Shown: piece by piece, positions 24,133 to 31,231 of the stretch
How positions within the stretch are numbered: position 1 is the first letter of the stretch
Layout of the letters: every line of letters starts with the position of its first letter
Source: Chloroflexota bacterium
GTDB taxonomy: Bacteria > Chloroflexota > UBA6077 > SHYK01
Direction of reading: 5' to 3'
Assembly: GCA_009377635.1 (NCBI GenBank)
Contig: WHTR01000018.1
Span: forward strand, 1 to 43,170
DNA: 43,170 nt
Made by a program: the position numbers and the translations under genes
Notes under the pieces: generated by a model
Databases searched by the model: none
What the model saw: the letters and a program-made list of their open reading frames with translations, nothing else
What the model was told of the DNA's origin: nothing

Positions 24133-24602
24133 GACTCCGCCTCCCCATTCTCGCGCTCGCCGATCGTGTGCGCTTTCGTCTCCTCGCTCGTGGTGACGGT
24201 GTGCCCGGTACCGGACCTATGAGCGTCAGCCCAGGCGTCCCTCTCCACCTCGGAGGTAAATGGCTGTGGCAAGACGGGCGTGCAGTCTTGGCACCAGGCG
24301 ATGAACCAATACCACTCGTCGGTCATGCCTCTCTCCCGCGGTTCGCCATAACTCGTTACTAGGAAGAGGTCGTCAATCCGACGTGCCGTGTCAAAGTCGG
24401 GAGCGATGACTATCTCTCTGCCGTCTTCCAGGGCGATGTTCCCAGGCCGATGGCCGTGGCCGCAGCACGACGCCACGGCCGGGATCCCCGCGGCGAACAG
24501 GGCCTCTACCAGCGGGGCGATGCAGGTGTCGACGTCGAAGCGGCAGAGGCCTTTCTCTGGATGTTTGACCGTCACCTGCGTACCGCTGTGGTCGTTACAC
24601 AT
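24129..24602 (-). CDS. Conserved-looking CCGHGHRP protein (157 aa)
   Basis: It contains VDTCIAPLVEALFAAGIPAVASCCGHGHRPGNIALEDGREIVIAP, the hallmark of an actinobacteriophage protein group in which Cys-Cys-Gly-His-Gly probably binds metal. The remaining part is Trp-rich (DEWYWFIAWCQDC), and the C-terminal 30 residues are charged. The function is not known to me. A metal-dependent role is inferred. Confidence 0.65.
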   Translation of the reverse strand: MCNDHSGTQVTVKHPEKGLCRFDVDTCIAPLVEALFAAGIPAVASCCGHGHRPGNIALEDGREIVIAPDFDTARRIDDLFLVTSYGEPRERGMTDEWYWFIAWCQDCTPVLPQPFTSEVERDAWADAHRSGTGHTVTTSEETKAHTIGERENGEAES

Positions 24603-24873
24603 CCGTTCCTTCCTTGGTGCTCTCTGCTAATGCAGATTCGGTTTGCACTTCACTTGTAGTCGAGAAGGGGAGGAGGGCGTCATCCATCGCGTTCAGAGCC
24701 GTAGGCATGTCCCGTGCGACGCAGTTCTTCACGCGCTGGGCTGCTCTGACGGCCTCTATGAGTGCGAGGATGGTCGCTGTTGGAAAGATGCCCGTGCCGT
24801 ACTTCGAGCCCACCTCAGCAACCGCTTCCAACTTGTCAAGGTCGATCCTCTCTGCTGCTACGGGGTTGGTCAT
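24595..24873 (-). CDS. Unknown small protein (92 aa)
   Basis: Start MTNPVAAERIDLDKLEAVAE at 24873 has GGAAGGAA just upstream and overlaps the previous stop by ATGA. A soluble helical protein (GTGIFPTATILALIEAVRAAQRVKNCVARDMPTALNAMDDAL). No motif recognised. In-frame sequence further upstream has no coding character. Confidence 0.6.
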   Translation of the reverse strand: MTNPVAAERIDLDKLEAVAEVGSKYGTGIFPTATILALIEAVRAAQRVKNCVARDMPTALNAMDDALLPFSTTSEVQTESALAESTKEGTDV

Positions 24874-25124
24874 TGGGTTCCTTCCTTGCGCGGTGTGGTG
24901 TCGGATTTCCCGAAGACGGAGCGGCCACCAAGCCACCGCGACGCCCACCAACAGAACAGCGTCCAACGACTCACCAGCGGCCGATCATTGATGGGCAAAT
25001 CTTGGGTGGCAAGGAAGGCACCGCGCCCCAGCATCTTCAAGCCGTCTCGCGGCGGGGTCACGAAGGTGGGTGGCGGTTTTAACGGGAACTCGGTGTACTT
25101 CTTGAACTGCCCGCCGCCGCTCAT
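24870..25124 (-). CDS. Unknown small protein, Trp-rich C-terminus (84 aa)
   Basis: A short frame linked by ATGA overlaps on both sides. N-terminus is Gly/Pro-rich (MSGGGQFKKYTEFPLKPPP). The C-terminal part RWTLFCWWASRWLGGRSVFG is amphipathic and might touch a membrane but is short for a full span. Weak evidence beyond operon continuity. Confidence 0.5.
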   Translation of the reverse strand: MSGGGQFKKYTEFPLKPPPTFVTPPRDGLKMLGRGAFLATQDLPINDRPLVSRWTLFCWWASRWLGGRSVFGKSDTTPRKEGTQ

Positions 25125-25507
25125 GGCTGCTCCCTCTCTGAGGGAGTCGTGAGCCTGTCGTCATCCGTCACGCTGGGTAGGTGCTGGATGGCGGCGAGCA
25201 GCGCCTTGTGTCGGGTCCGGTTGCGTCCCTCGGCCAATACCTTGCCGCCGTGCCCCACGCGCCACGTCCAGAAATCGTAGCCGTCGGTGTCCTCATCGAA
25301 TTCGATGGCGATGATTGTGCGCGATGGTGAGCCGTTGTAGGTCTCGGCGGTGTTCTCAAAGTACGAAGCGAACTGGCGCTGCGCCTCTGCTTTGTCTCGC
25401 TCCTCTAGGGCAGCGACAACTTCGCGGAGCAGACTATCGGGCACGATGACGACTAGACCCCCCATGCATTCCTCCAGCCTCGCCACTAGTTCGTCACTCG
25501 CGCTCAT
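25121..25507 (-). CDS. Unknown protein (128 aa)
   Basis: Start MSASDELVARLEECMGG at 25507 by ATGA overlap. Helical first half (LLREVVAALEERDKAEAQRQFASYFENTAETYN), then a compact sheet-like part with FDEDTDGYDFWTWRVGHGGKVLAEGRNRTRHKALLAAIQHL. The acidic-aromatic core is reminiscent of small double-stranded RNA/DNA-binding folds, but that is only an impression. Confidence 0.55.
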   Translation of the reverse strand: MSASDELVARLEECMGGLVVIVPDSLLREVVAALEERDKAEAQRQFASYFENTAETYNGSPSRTIIAIEFDEDTDGYDFWTWRVGHGGKVLAEGRNRTRHKALLAAIQHLPSVTDDDRLTTPSEREQP

Positions 25508-25722
25508 GGCGACGTCTCTTGGAGGAGGTAAGCAACTATGTCCGTGCAGAATCGGCAGTCGCATCGTTCGGTCGGCTCGTAGTCCGAACAGGAGCAGGCC
25601 GGAATCCAACGCCTATCGTGGAAGAATCTGTTACGCGCCTCCTCACAACAAGCGCAGCGACAACCCCCGAAACCCAATCCCGGAATTCCTTCGCCATAAG
25701 CAAGCACCACACGTTTGCTCAT
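25504..25722 (-). CDS. Cys-rich zinc-binding protein (72 aa)
   Basis: 72 residues with nine cysteines: GGCRCACCEEARNRF, WIPACSCSDY, ERCDCRFCTD. Spacing suggests two metal sites. The start lies three bases past the stop of the 244-aa gene downstream partner. Typical of small phage zinc proteins. Role unknown. Confidence 0.6.
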   Translation of the reverse strand: MSKRVVLAYGEGIPGLGFGGCRCACCEEARNRFFHDRRWIPACSCSDYEPTERCDCRFCTDIVAYLLQETSP

Positions 25723-25725
25723 GAC

Positions 25726-26460
25726 TCAATCCTCCGTCTCTGAGGGACCGCTTAGGGGTTTGGATGGAAAGGGTGTAGTCCTGCGTTTGACCGCCATGTG
25801 ATGGAGCGTCTTGAACATCCACTCTCGTTGCTTGGGGTGCAACACGTCAGTCACGTCCTTGATCGTGAAACCGTCAAGTGGCGTCAGTTCTGGAAGCACA
25901 GGCTCCGAGGGAGTGGGGTCTTCGGTGAGGGCCGCGGGTCCGATGATTTCGCAGAGGTCGGTGAAGTACTTGGTGGCAAGGGATTCGTAGTGGCGGCCCG
26001 GGGTGGACGCTAGTTCTTCGATGCACTCTTGGGCTCGTGCCCGCAACCGCTGGATCAGGTCTTCTCTCTGGGAGAGGCGGTCTTCGGTGTCGTGCAAATC
26101 GTTCAGCCAATGGAAAGCCTTGCGCTTCCAATGGTGCTGGTTGACGGCTCCTGTGGCGTTCTCTCGGGCCTCAGCCTCTTGGAGCAGGAGCGACTCCCGC
26201 AGGTCCCGAATCTCGGCGTCTTGGCCCGTCGCGCCACTATGGAACCGGAGGGCTTCATCGAACGACTCCGCGTTATCGCCCTTGGTTGAGACGAACGCAA
26301 CCACTGATGCCCACTCGTTTGGAGCAAGGACTACCTGGTGTTCGATGATCTCGGCGCGCTCGTTGGTCTTGGTGATTCCGACCGACCCGTCTTCTAGTCT
26401 GCCGAACCACCAGCCCTCTTTCGTGTGGAAATCGCCTGCCATTTGTGGGTCCGTGGTCAC
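25726..26460 (-). CDS. Unknown coiled-coil protein (244 aa)
   Basis: GTG at 26460 chosen from GTGA overlap; an ATG seven codons later is an alternative. Residues 1-80 are sheet-like (GWWFGRLEDGSVGITKT, HQVVLAPNEWASVVAFVS). Residues about 85-165 are helical with coiled-coil character (AEIRDLRESLLLQEAEAREN, LSQREDLIQRLRARAQECIEEL). The C-terminal part contains TIKDVTDVLHPKQREWMFKTLHHM. No known domain. Confidence 0.6.
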   Translation of the reverse strand: MTTDPQMAGDFHTKEGWWFGRLEDGSVGITKTNERAEIIEHQVVLAPNEWASVVAFVSTKGDNAESFDEALRFHSGATGQDAEIRDLRESLLLQEAEARENATGAVNQHHWKRKAFHWLNDLHDTEDRLSQREDLIQRLRARAQECIEELASTPGRHYESLATKYFTDLCEIIGPAALTEDPTPSEPVLPELTPLDGFTIKDVTDVLHPKQREWMFKTLHHMAVKRRTTPFPSKPLSGPSETED

Positions 26461-26732
26461 TTCACTTCTCCTTGAGTAGGGGGTTCTGATGGAGGGGGCG
26501 AAAGGGCCCGCAACACATCGGCAGCGAATCGTCTGATGAAAGGGCGGTAACTGTCTCGCGTGTGTTCGAGGCACATCTCCTTTACCCGCTCAAGCGACCC
26601 GTCCTTCTGCGTGAGGGCGGCGCATAGGCGCTCGTGCCGCTCGTAGGCAGATCGGGGGACCTCTTGGCCTGCGATGAAGCATCTGCCGGTGAAGTCCTCG
26701 GAGAAGGTGTCCGATACGTCTGGGGTGGTCAT
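26457..26732 (-). CDS. Unknown small protein (91 aa)
   Basis: ATG at 26732 overlaps the upstream stop (ATGA). Helical and basic: YERHERLCAALTQKDGSLERVKEMCLEHTRDSYRPFIRRFAADVLRAL, then a Pro/Ser/Thr tail. No motif. Operon continuity and codon pattern support it. Confidence 0.55.
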   Translation of the reverse strand: MTTPDVSDTFSEDFTGRCFIAGQEVPRSAYERHERLCAALTQKDGSLERVKEMCLEHTRDSYRPFIRRFAADVLRALSPPPSEPPTQGEVK

Positions 26733-27043
26733 GCCGCGTCCTTTCTCGGAGCGAATCGGGATCTCGGTCGTTTCTTCTTGCAGGCGTCGAAGCAGGCCTT
26801 GCATCGCTCGTGGTTGGGTGCGAGTCCCTCGACGTACGGTGGCCAGGGAACGACGAAGTCAGTGCCGTCTTCGTCGGCGACCGCGACGATGCGAAGCCCG
26901 GTCACCCCGCAGGCCGAGGTCGCCGTGCCGTCGAGATCGTGGACCGGGATGCCGTCCATCTCAATCGCGTGGAGCACGCGAGGCCAGCGTTTACGGATCC
27001 CGACGAGCGGGGCGGTGAAGAGGGCGGTGATTAGCATCGTCAC
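26729..27043 (-). CDS. Conserved-looking metal-binding protein (104 aa)
   Basis: Contains RVLHAIEMDGIPVHDLDGTATSACG, VPWPPYVEGLAPNHERCKACFD and a Lys/Arg tail. Cys and His positions (H..., C..., H-x2-C-x2-C) suggest a single zinc site. This arrangement recurs in early regions of Streptomyces and Rhodococcus-type phages, where it has no assigned function. Confidence 0.6.
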   Translation of the reverse strand: MTMLITALFTAPLVGIRKRWPRVLHAIEMDGIPVHDLDGTATSACGVTGLRIVAVADEDGTDFVVPWPPYVEGLAPNHERCKACFDACKKKRPRSRFAPRKDAA

Positions 27044-27435
27044 GCCGCGTCACCTTGCTTTCTCCGGGGTGTGCTTGGTACCAATCGTGGACTTTCAGGC
27101 TCCGGAGGCCGGTAGGGCCCGCCGAGACGTGCCTGTACCCATACCGTTGCGCCCTTGCGTCTCGTGGCGTGGAACCGCGGCGTGCCGTCCTCGCGCTTGA
27201 GGCAGTCCGGGTCACGGCACGTCTTGTTCGGCCCGATGTGCGCATCGAAGGCGACCCGGCCCCCGAAGGAACGTCCGCAGCCGGTGACGTTGCCGTCGTC
27301 GTCGATGTCGTGGCAGTGGATCTCCGACTTCGTCCGGCCGCTGAGGGATTGATGACAGATTTCGCAGTGGAAGGTGATGCCCGCGGGGAGCGCGTAGCCC
27401 GCGTCGGTCCGGTCGCAGACGTCGCAGGTCTTCAC
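27040..27435 (-). CDS. Zinc-ribbon protein (131 aa)
   Basis: Three Cys/His groups: KTCDVCDRTDAG at the start, HCEICHQSL...IHCHDID, and CGRSFGGRVAFDAHIGPNKTCRDPDCL. The FGGxxAFDxHxG...C segment is a C2H2-like finger common in actinobacteriophages. The C-terminal part RRKGATVWVQARLGG is basic. Probably nucleic-acid binding. ATGA coupling to both neighbours. Confidence 0.65.
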   Translation of the reverse strand: MKTCDVCDRTDAGYALPAGITFHCEICHQSLSGRTKSEIHCHDIDDDGNVTGCGRSFGGRVAFDAHIGPNKTCRDPDCLKREDGTPRFHATRRKGATVWVQARLGGPYRPPEPESPRLVPSTPRRKQGDAA

Positions 27436-28151
27436 GATGCACGCTCGATCTCGGAGTCACCGTGCTCGCAGTGACGCCAGCGGAAGCTCTCGTGCTCGCG
27501 GAACAGACCGTCGTGGAGCGCCTTGATCTTGCGCGCGTACGCCACCGAGACGAACCGCTCCGACAGCTGGAGCCCCGTCGTCTTCGGGTTGCCGGTCAGG
27601 TGCTGGGCGAGCCACTGCTTGCCGCCGTAGTGGCGGATGCCGCCGCGCTTGCAGACGGTCCCGATCTCGGCGTTGTACCAGGCGATGATCTCGTCCGCCA
27701 TCTCCCAGGTCGGCCCGGCCGGGACCTTGACGCCATCCGCGTACTCGTCGCCCTTGAGCGCGAACAGCCTCTCGGCAGTGTCCTTGTGGACGCGACGTGA
27801 CGGCGGTCGATCGCCGGGACCCCCGTAGATCAGCTTCGACAGCGAGCCGTGGGAGACGCCGGACAACCGGGCGATGCGCTTGAGCCCGATCCCGTCGCGG
27901 TTCGTTCCCTGCCTTCCGCCACGTCCGGGGCGCGTCGGCTTGCACATGAGGCCCTTGACGTGGCGGCGGACGGGTTCCGCGTCCACCCACGGCCAATAGT
28001 CACCGCCGTACGCCTTACGGCGCTTGCGGCTCCGCTCGTACGCGCGGTTGGCATCGCGACATGGCTCGCAGCGACAGTGCTGGCCTGGCCGGTCGTGCTC
28101 ATCGGGGCCCCAGGTATATCGGGTGTAGGTGCCGTGCTCGCGCGTGGTCAA
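27432..28151 (-). CDS. HTH DNA-binding protein with N-terminal zinc motif (239 aa)
   Basis: TTG start at 28151: GGAGG is 5 bases upstream and TTGA overlaps the previous stop. The long in-frame sequence upstream to 28745 is antisense-like and rejected. Residues 3-40 hold HGTYTRYTWG...CRCEPCRDANRAYERSRKRR, a zinc motif. Residues about 95-140 hold a Xre-type helix-turn-helix (IGLKRIARLSGVSHGSLSKLIYG, then RVHKDTAERLFAL). This combination is common in actinobacteriophages, probably a regulator. It ends in ATGA with the zinc-ribbon gene. Confidence 0.72.
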   Translation of the reverse strand: MTTREHGTYTRYTWGPDEHDRPGQHCRCEPCRDANRAYERSRKRRKAYGGDYWPWVDAEPVRRHVKGLMCKPTRPGRGGRQGTNRDGIGLKRIARLSGVSHGSLSKLIYGGPGDRPPSRRVHKDTAERLFALKGDEYADGVKVPAGPTWEMADEIIAWYNAEIGTVCKRGGIRHYGGKQWLAQHLTGNPKTTGLQLSERFVSVAYARKIKALHDGLFREHESFRWRHCEHGDSEIERAS

Positions 28152-28357
28152 GACCGCCTCCCGCTCTTGGCCTTGCGGCTCTTCCGCTTCCAGTCGTGTC
28201 CGACGTGCCACGCCCCGTGCTCTTCGCACCAGTAGGCGCACAGGCTCCGATCGAACTTCTCGCCGTTGGCTCGGTGCGCCGACATCGCGCGCTCGGCCGC
28301 CTCTTTCGTGCCGTGGCGGAACTTGCTCTTGCAGGTGGGCTTCGATCGGCGGTTCAC
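28148..28357 (-). CDS. Small zinc-finger-like protein (69 aa)
   Basis: GTG start at 28357 with GTGA overlap. CKSKFRHGTKEAAERAMSAHRANGEKFDRSLCAYWCEEHGAWHVGH shows C...H...C-x3-C-x2-H spacing, then a basic end (DWKRKSRKAKSGRRS). A small nucleic-acid-binding protein is likely. It is commonly seen adjacent to the HTH protein in this phage group. Confidence 0.65.
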   Translation of the reverse strand: MNRRSKPTCKSKFRHGTKEAAERAMSAHRANGEKFDRSLCAYWCEEHGAWHVGHDWKRKSRKAKSGRRS

Positions 28358-28884
28358 GACGCGGCCCCCTCGAACCGGTAGCCCCAGAGCGTCTTGACGC
28401 CATCGCCGATCTGGCTGACCTTCGGAGCCTTGAGCGTCCACGTGCCGCCGCCGCGACTGACCTTGCACTTGCCCCAGTTCTCCCAGCCGTCGAAGCGATA
28501 GAGGTCGCCCTTGGTTCCCGGCATCGCGTAGGAAATCGCCGCAGCTGGGCGCCAGTAGGGCCACGCCTCGGCGAGGTACGCGCGCCAGAGCCGGAGCATG
28601 ACCCGCATGATTCCGGGGTGGTCCGGGTGCCGTGCGATGCGCGCCAGCTCGACGACCTGATTGCGTCGGTAGCCGTGCACCGTGCTCGATACGGTCGAGG
28701 CCGAGACAGCCAACGCGACCGGTTCGCCGAAGACGTCGAGAACAAACCCCTGCTGGCCGAACGGTCTCTCGCAGGGGCCTAGCGGATGCTCCCACTTCAC
28801 CAGGAGCGCGTTGCTCTCGTCTTCACTTACCTCGCCGACGTTCATCATCGGGAAGCGCGCCTGCGCGGCCTGGATCGCGGTCAC
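28354..28884 (-). CDS. Mom-like / GNAT-fold acetyltransferase candidate (176 aa)
   Basis: GTG start at 28884 from GTGA overlap. Residues about 35-75 give two strands (GFVLDVFGEPVALAVSASTV). VVELARIARHPDHPGIMRVMLRLWRAYLAEAWPYW resembles the acetyl-CoA-binding helix of GNAT enzymes, and AAISYAMPGTKGDLYRFDGWENWGK is the usual Mom-like segment following it. Mom modifies adenine in phage Mu DNA and protects against restriction. Homologues are frequent in actinobacteriophages. Activity here is inferred. Confidence 0.6.
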   Translation of the reverse strand: MTAIQAAQARFPMMNVGEVSEDESNALLVKWEHPLGPCERPFGQQGFVLDVFGEPVALAVSASTVSSTVHGYRRNQVVELARIARHPDHPGIMRVMLRLWRAYLAEAWPYWRPAAAISYAMPGTKGDLYRFDGWENWGKCKVSRGGGTWTLKAPKVSQIGDGVKTLWGYRFEGAAS

Positions 28885-29297
28885 GACGCCGCCTCCCGTA
28901 TCAACGCGGTGATGCGATCGAGGTCCTTGGTCAGCGACTTGACCCGGCTCCCCTGTCCCATTTCCGCCAGCGCGCGGGCGAGGTTCACGAGCGGTTCCAA
29001 CTCGACCACCGCGTAGACCTTGTCGGTCTCGGAGTCGACCACCGCGACAGCAGGGGTCCACGTCGAGCCGAAGCCGCGCAGCCCCATGGCCTGGGAGATC
29101 GCCTTGCGGATGAGCGCGGGCATCCGTCCCGATTTCACTTCAAACCTGAATCCCGGCAGATAGGGGCTCTCTCCCCAGGATTCTTCATTCCCGCGTTGGC
29201 CGCGGTACTTGGTTTCGATGCCGAGGATCTTCCGCACCCGCTCTTGCGCGGCGAGGCCGTTGGTCCGGTTTGCGCTCCCTCGCTCGGACGCGTTCAT
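28881..29297 (-). CDS. PD-(D/E)XK-type nuclease, resolvase-like (138 aa)
   Basis: A start-proximal helix (GLAAQERVRKILGIETKY), then ESPYLPGFRFEVKSG with the E-x-K signature at about residues 54-56. The following helix ALIRKAISQAMGLRG and strand PAVAVVDSETDKVYAVVELE complete a small PD-(D/E)XK fold. Such proteins act as Holliday-junction resolvases or endonucleases in early phage regions. GGAG lies 5 bases upstream of the ATG. Confidence 0.65.
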   Translation of the reverse strand: MNASERGSANRTNGLAAQERVRKILGIETKYRGQRGNEESWGESPYLPGFRFEVKSGRMPALIRKAISQAMGLRGFGSTWTPAVAVVDSETDKVYAVVELEPLVNLARALAEMGQGSRVKSLTKDLDRITALIREAAS

Positions 29298-29411
29298 AGC
29301 GGCTCCACATCCAGGATGGTCATGGTTGCCGCTTCGGGGCCGAGGCCGGATCCCAATCGAACACAGCGGTGCAGCAGTTCTCGGCGTCGAGCGCGATCGG
29401 GGCGGGGATAG

Positions 29412-30275
29412 TTATGAGGCCTCCTCGAGTTCGACCCATCCGTGGGGGGGCTCGTAACGCATCCTGGTTCCGTCATCGAGCAAGATCACGCGTTCCTCGC
29501 CGGGATCGGCGGAACGACACGCGGCCATCGATTGCAGGACCTTGCGGGCCCACGCGACCGGATCGTTGATCGGGGCGCCCCCGAAAGCGCGGCGTTCGTG
29601 GAGTCTCTTGAGCACGACCTCGACATCGCTCGGCACCCTGCCTTCGGCGATGAGGTGTTGCTCTAGGTCTGGGAGCTCCGCTGCATCATCGTCATCGAGA
29701 TGAGTGCCGTCGCTATCAGTGGTTATTGAGGATGTAGATGATGAGGGTTTCTCTTTCTCCTCTTGTCTTGTCTCCTCTTGTCTTGTCTGCGATTCGGGGT
29801 CGATCGGGGGCGATTCGGGGGCGAGTCCCCCCGAGCAAAGGGGACAATCAGGGGCAACGATGCCGCGGCGTTCGTGCCACCGGATGTGGTTGCCGAGGGT
29901 CGCCGCATCGCTCGATCGCCCCGAATCGCCCGATGCTCGTCCCCCGTATTCGTCCCAGTCGTGCAGGATCAGGACCTCGCCGCGTTGATCCAGGAACCCC
30001 GCAGCGACGAGTGCCTTGACGAGTTGTTCGGCGAAGTCCGCGTCGTACTCCCATGCCTCGTCGTAGTGGGACGGGTCGTACATCGCACCCTCGGCGATGT
30101 CCTGGGCCTCGAACCTCGAAAGGTCACCGTCCGGGGCGATGTCGAAGGCCCAGTGCCAGAGACAGTGAAGATGGCCCATGACCGCGGGCACCGGCAACCC
30201 CAGTTCTCGTGAGAGGCGTCGGGTCTTGGGATGGCGCGCCAGGGCGGTGTGTGACGGAATCCAGGACTGCGCCAC
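29412..30275 (-). CDS. Replication initiator / replisome organiser-like protein (287 aa)
   Basis: N-terminus MAQSWIPSHTALARHPKTRRLSRELG, then GHLHCLWHWAFDIAPDGDLSRFEAQDIAEGA and VKALVAAGFLDQRGEVLILHDWDEYGG. This is the winged-helix domain of phage replication initiators. The middle (residues about 165-190) is low complexity with a duplicated 15-bp unit. The C-terminus HLIAEGRVPSDVEVVLKRLHERRAFGGAPINDPVAWARKVLQ resembles a DnaD-like tail. The only replication gene seen, so the host polymerase is presumably used. Confidence 0.78.
   Translation of the reverse strand: MAQSWIPSHTALARHPKTRRLSRELGLPVPAVMGHLHCLWHWAFDIAPDGDLSRFEAQDIAEGAMYDPSHYDEAWEYDADFAEQLVKALVAAGFLDQRGEVLILHDWDEYGGRASGDSGRSSDAATLGNHIRWHERRGIVAPDCPLCSGGLAPESPPIDPESQTRQEETRQEEKEKPSSSTSSITTDSDGTHLDDDDAAELPDLEQHLIAEGRVPSDVEVVLKRLHERRAFGGAPINDPVAWARKVLQSMAACRSADPGEERVILLDDGTRMRYEPPHGWVELEEAS
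29756..29785. repeat. Two perfect tandem copies of a 15-bp unit
   Basis: TCTCCTCTTGTCTTG occurs twice head to tail on the plus strand inside the initiator gene, encoding a repeated Arg-Gln-Glu-Glu-Thr type pentapeptide. In-frame length makes it able to expand without breaking the protein. In some phages initiator genes carry the replication origin as internal repeats, but only two copies exist here. Confidence 0.7.
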
Positions 30276-30601
30276 TACAGCGCCTCGTCTGCGGGGTGTG
30301 CTTCGGACGAATGGTCGGTCGCGAGCGTCATGTTGGTGGTGGGGAGCGGCGAATCGATCCCGGGCTGGGAGATCGTCTCCTCGTCGCTCTCGTCACGATC
30401 CAGGTCGTGGTCCCAGAAGACGGTGAGGCCGAAGGGGCCGACGTTGATGCCGAACCAGCGGTAGTCGAGCAGCTTCTCGGGGCCTCCGGGGTAGCTGTAA
30501 TCGGCTCCGAAGTTGACGCCGAAGGGGAGTGCCCAGAGGTTGAGGTTCATGTCGAGCTGGAAGCGGATGTCGAAGACGTAGAACCAGCGGTAGCGCCTCA
30601 T
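30275..30601 (-). CDS. Unknown aromatic-rich protein (108 aa)
   Basis: ATG at 30601 overlaps the upstream stop (ATGA). Residues 1-60 are aromatic and strand-like (MRRYRWFYVFDIRFQLDMNLNLWALPFGVNFGADYSYPGG, WFGINVGPFGLTVFWDHDLDR). The C-terminal 40 residues are polar. It looks like a small beta-barrel. No family assigned. It precedes the initiator gene by a one-base overlap. Confidence 0.6.
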   Translation of the reverse strand: MRRYRWFYVFDIRFQLDMNLNLWALPFGVNFGADYSYPGGPEKLLDYRWFGINVGPFGLTVFWDHDLDRDESDEETISQPGIDSPLPTTNMTLATDHSSEAHPADEAL

Positions 30602-30828
30602 GCCTCGACCTCCGGTCCCTCGGATGCTCCGGTGGGAACGAAGCCCTGCATTATCAGTGGCATGTCCTCGATGTGACAGACCATGAAGAATCTCCACGGC
30701 TGCGGAAGATCACTCTGGAGCAGGTCGTCCCACGCCTGCAGGACCCCCCCCTCATCCGCGACTTCCCGCGTCGCGAAATCGAGCTGCTTAGGGCCTTCCT
30801 TGATACACACGATGACCCCGTACCTCAT
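30598..30828 (-). CDS. Unknown small protein (76 aa)
   Basis: Start MRYGVIVCIKEGPKQLDFA at 30828, with a GGAAGGGGG-type ribosome site. A short alpha/beta protein (DDLLQSDLPQPWRFFMVCHIEDMPLIMQGF). Upstream in-frame sequence lacks coding character and overlaps the Cys-rich small gene. Function unknown. Confidence 0.55.
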   Translation of the reverse strand: MRYGVIVCIKEGPKQLDFATREVADEGGVLQAWDDLLQSDLPQPWRFFMVCHIEDMPLIMQGFVPTGASEGPEVEA

Positions 30829-30845
30829 TAGGCCCCCTTCCCGGC

Positions 30846-30971
30846 TCACAGCTCGACCTCCTCGGTGCAGAGACACGACTCGACCGACTCGCCGCATTCG
30901 CCGCCGCAGGGGTTGCACTCCCGGCAGTCGGGGTGTCCGCACAGGCCGTCGAAACAATCGCGGCTCGGCAT
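30846..30971 (-). CDS. Tiny Cys-rich protein (41 aa)
   Basis: ATG at 30971 overlaps the previous stop as TGATG. The product MPSRDCFDGLCGHPDCRECN continues with PCGGECGES and SCLCTEE: eight cysteines in 41 residues, plus acidic residues. The next gene starts 18 bases after its stop. Metal-binding or disulfide-rich. The density of Cys and exact fit between neighbours make chance unlikely. Function unknown. Confidence 0.6.
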   Translation of the reverse strand: MPSRDCFDGLCGHPDCRECNPCGGECGESVESCLCTEEVEL

Positions 30972-31231
30972 CAGCTCCCCTTCCCGATCATGGCGATCCG
31001 GCGCTTCGCCTCATCAAGCGCGACGTTGGCCGTCTGGATGACCCGGGCGATCTTGCGGTCGCACTCCTCGCGGATTCGCTCCACCGCGACACGTTCGCGA
31101 TCAGCGAGACGGCGGGCTTCGACCGCGCGCTGACGTTCGGCTTCGACGCGGGCCTCGAGCATCCGGACCTTCGTCTCGTAGCCGACGAGTGACGTGACGG
31201 GCGGGCGCGGTGAACGATCGAAGACCTTCAC
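30971..31231 (-). CDS. Coiled-coil protein (86 aa)
   Basis: Residues about 20-80 form a single coiled coil rich in Glu and Arg (YETKVRMLEARVEAERQRAV, ADRERVAVERIREECDRK). It follows the WhiB gene by ATGA overlap. No other motif. It could be a partner protein in the early regulatory set. Confidence 0.6.
   Translation of the reverse strand: MKVFDRSPRPPVTSLVGYETKVRMLEARVEAERQRAVEARRLADRERVAVERIREECDRKIARVIQTANVALDEAKRRIAMIGKGS

Noticed and set aside
28152-28745. N-terminal extension of the HTH protein
   Set aside because: Antisense-like composition and overlap with two coupled genes; the TTG at 28151 has a ribosome site and TTGA overlap.
29756-29785. Replication origin iterons
   Set aside because: Only two 15-bp copies, coding-frame sized; not enough for an iteron array.
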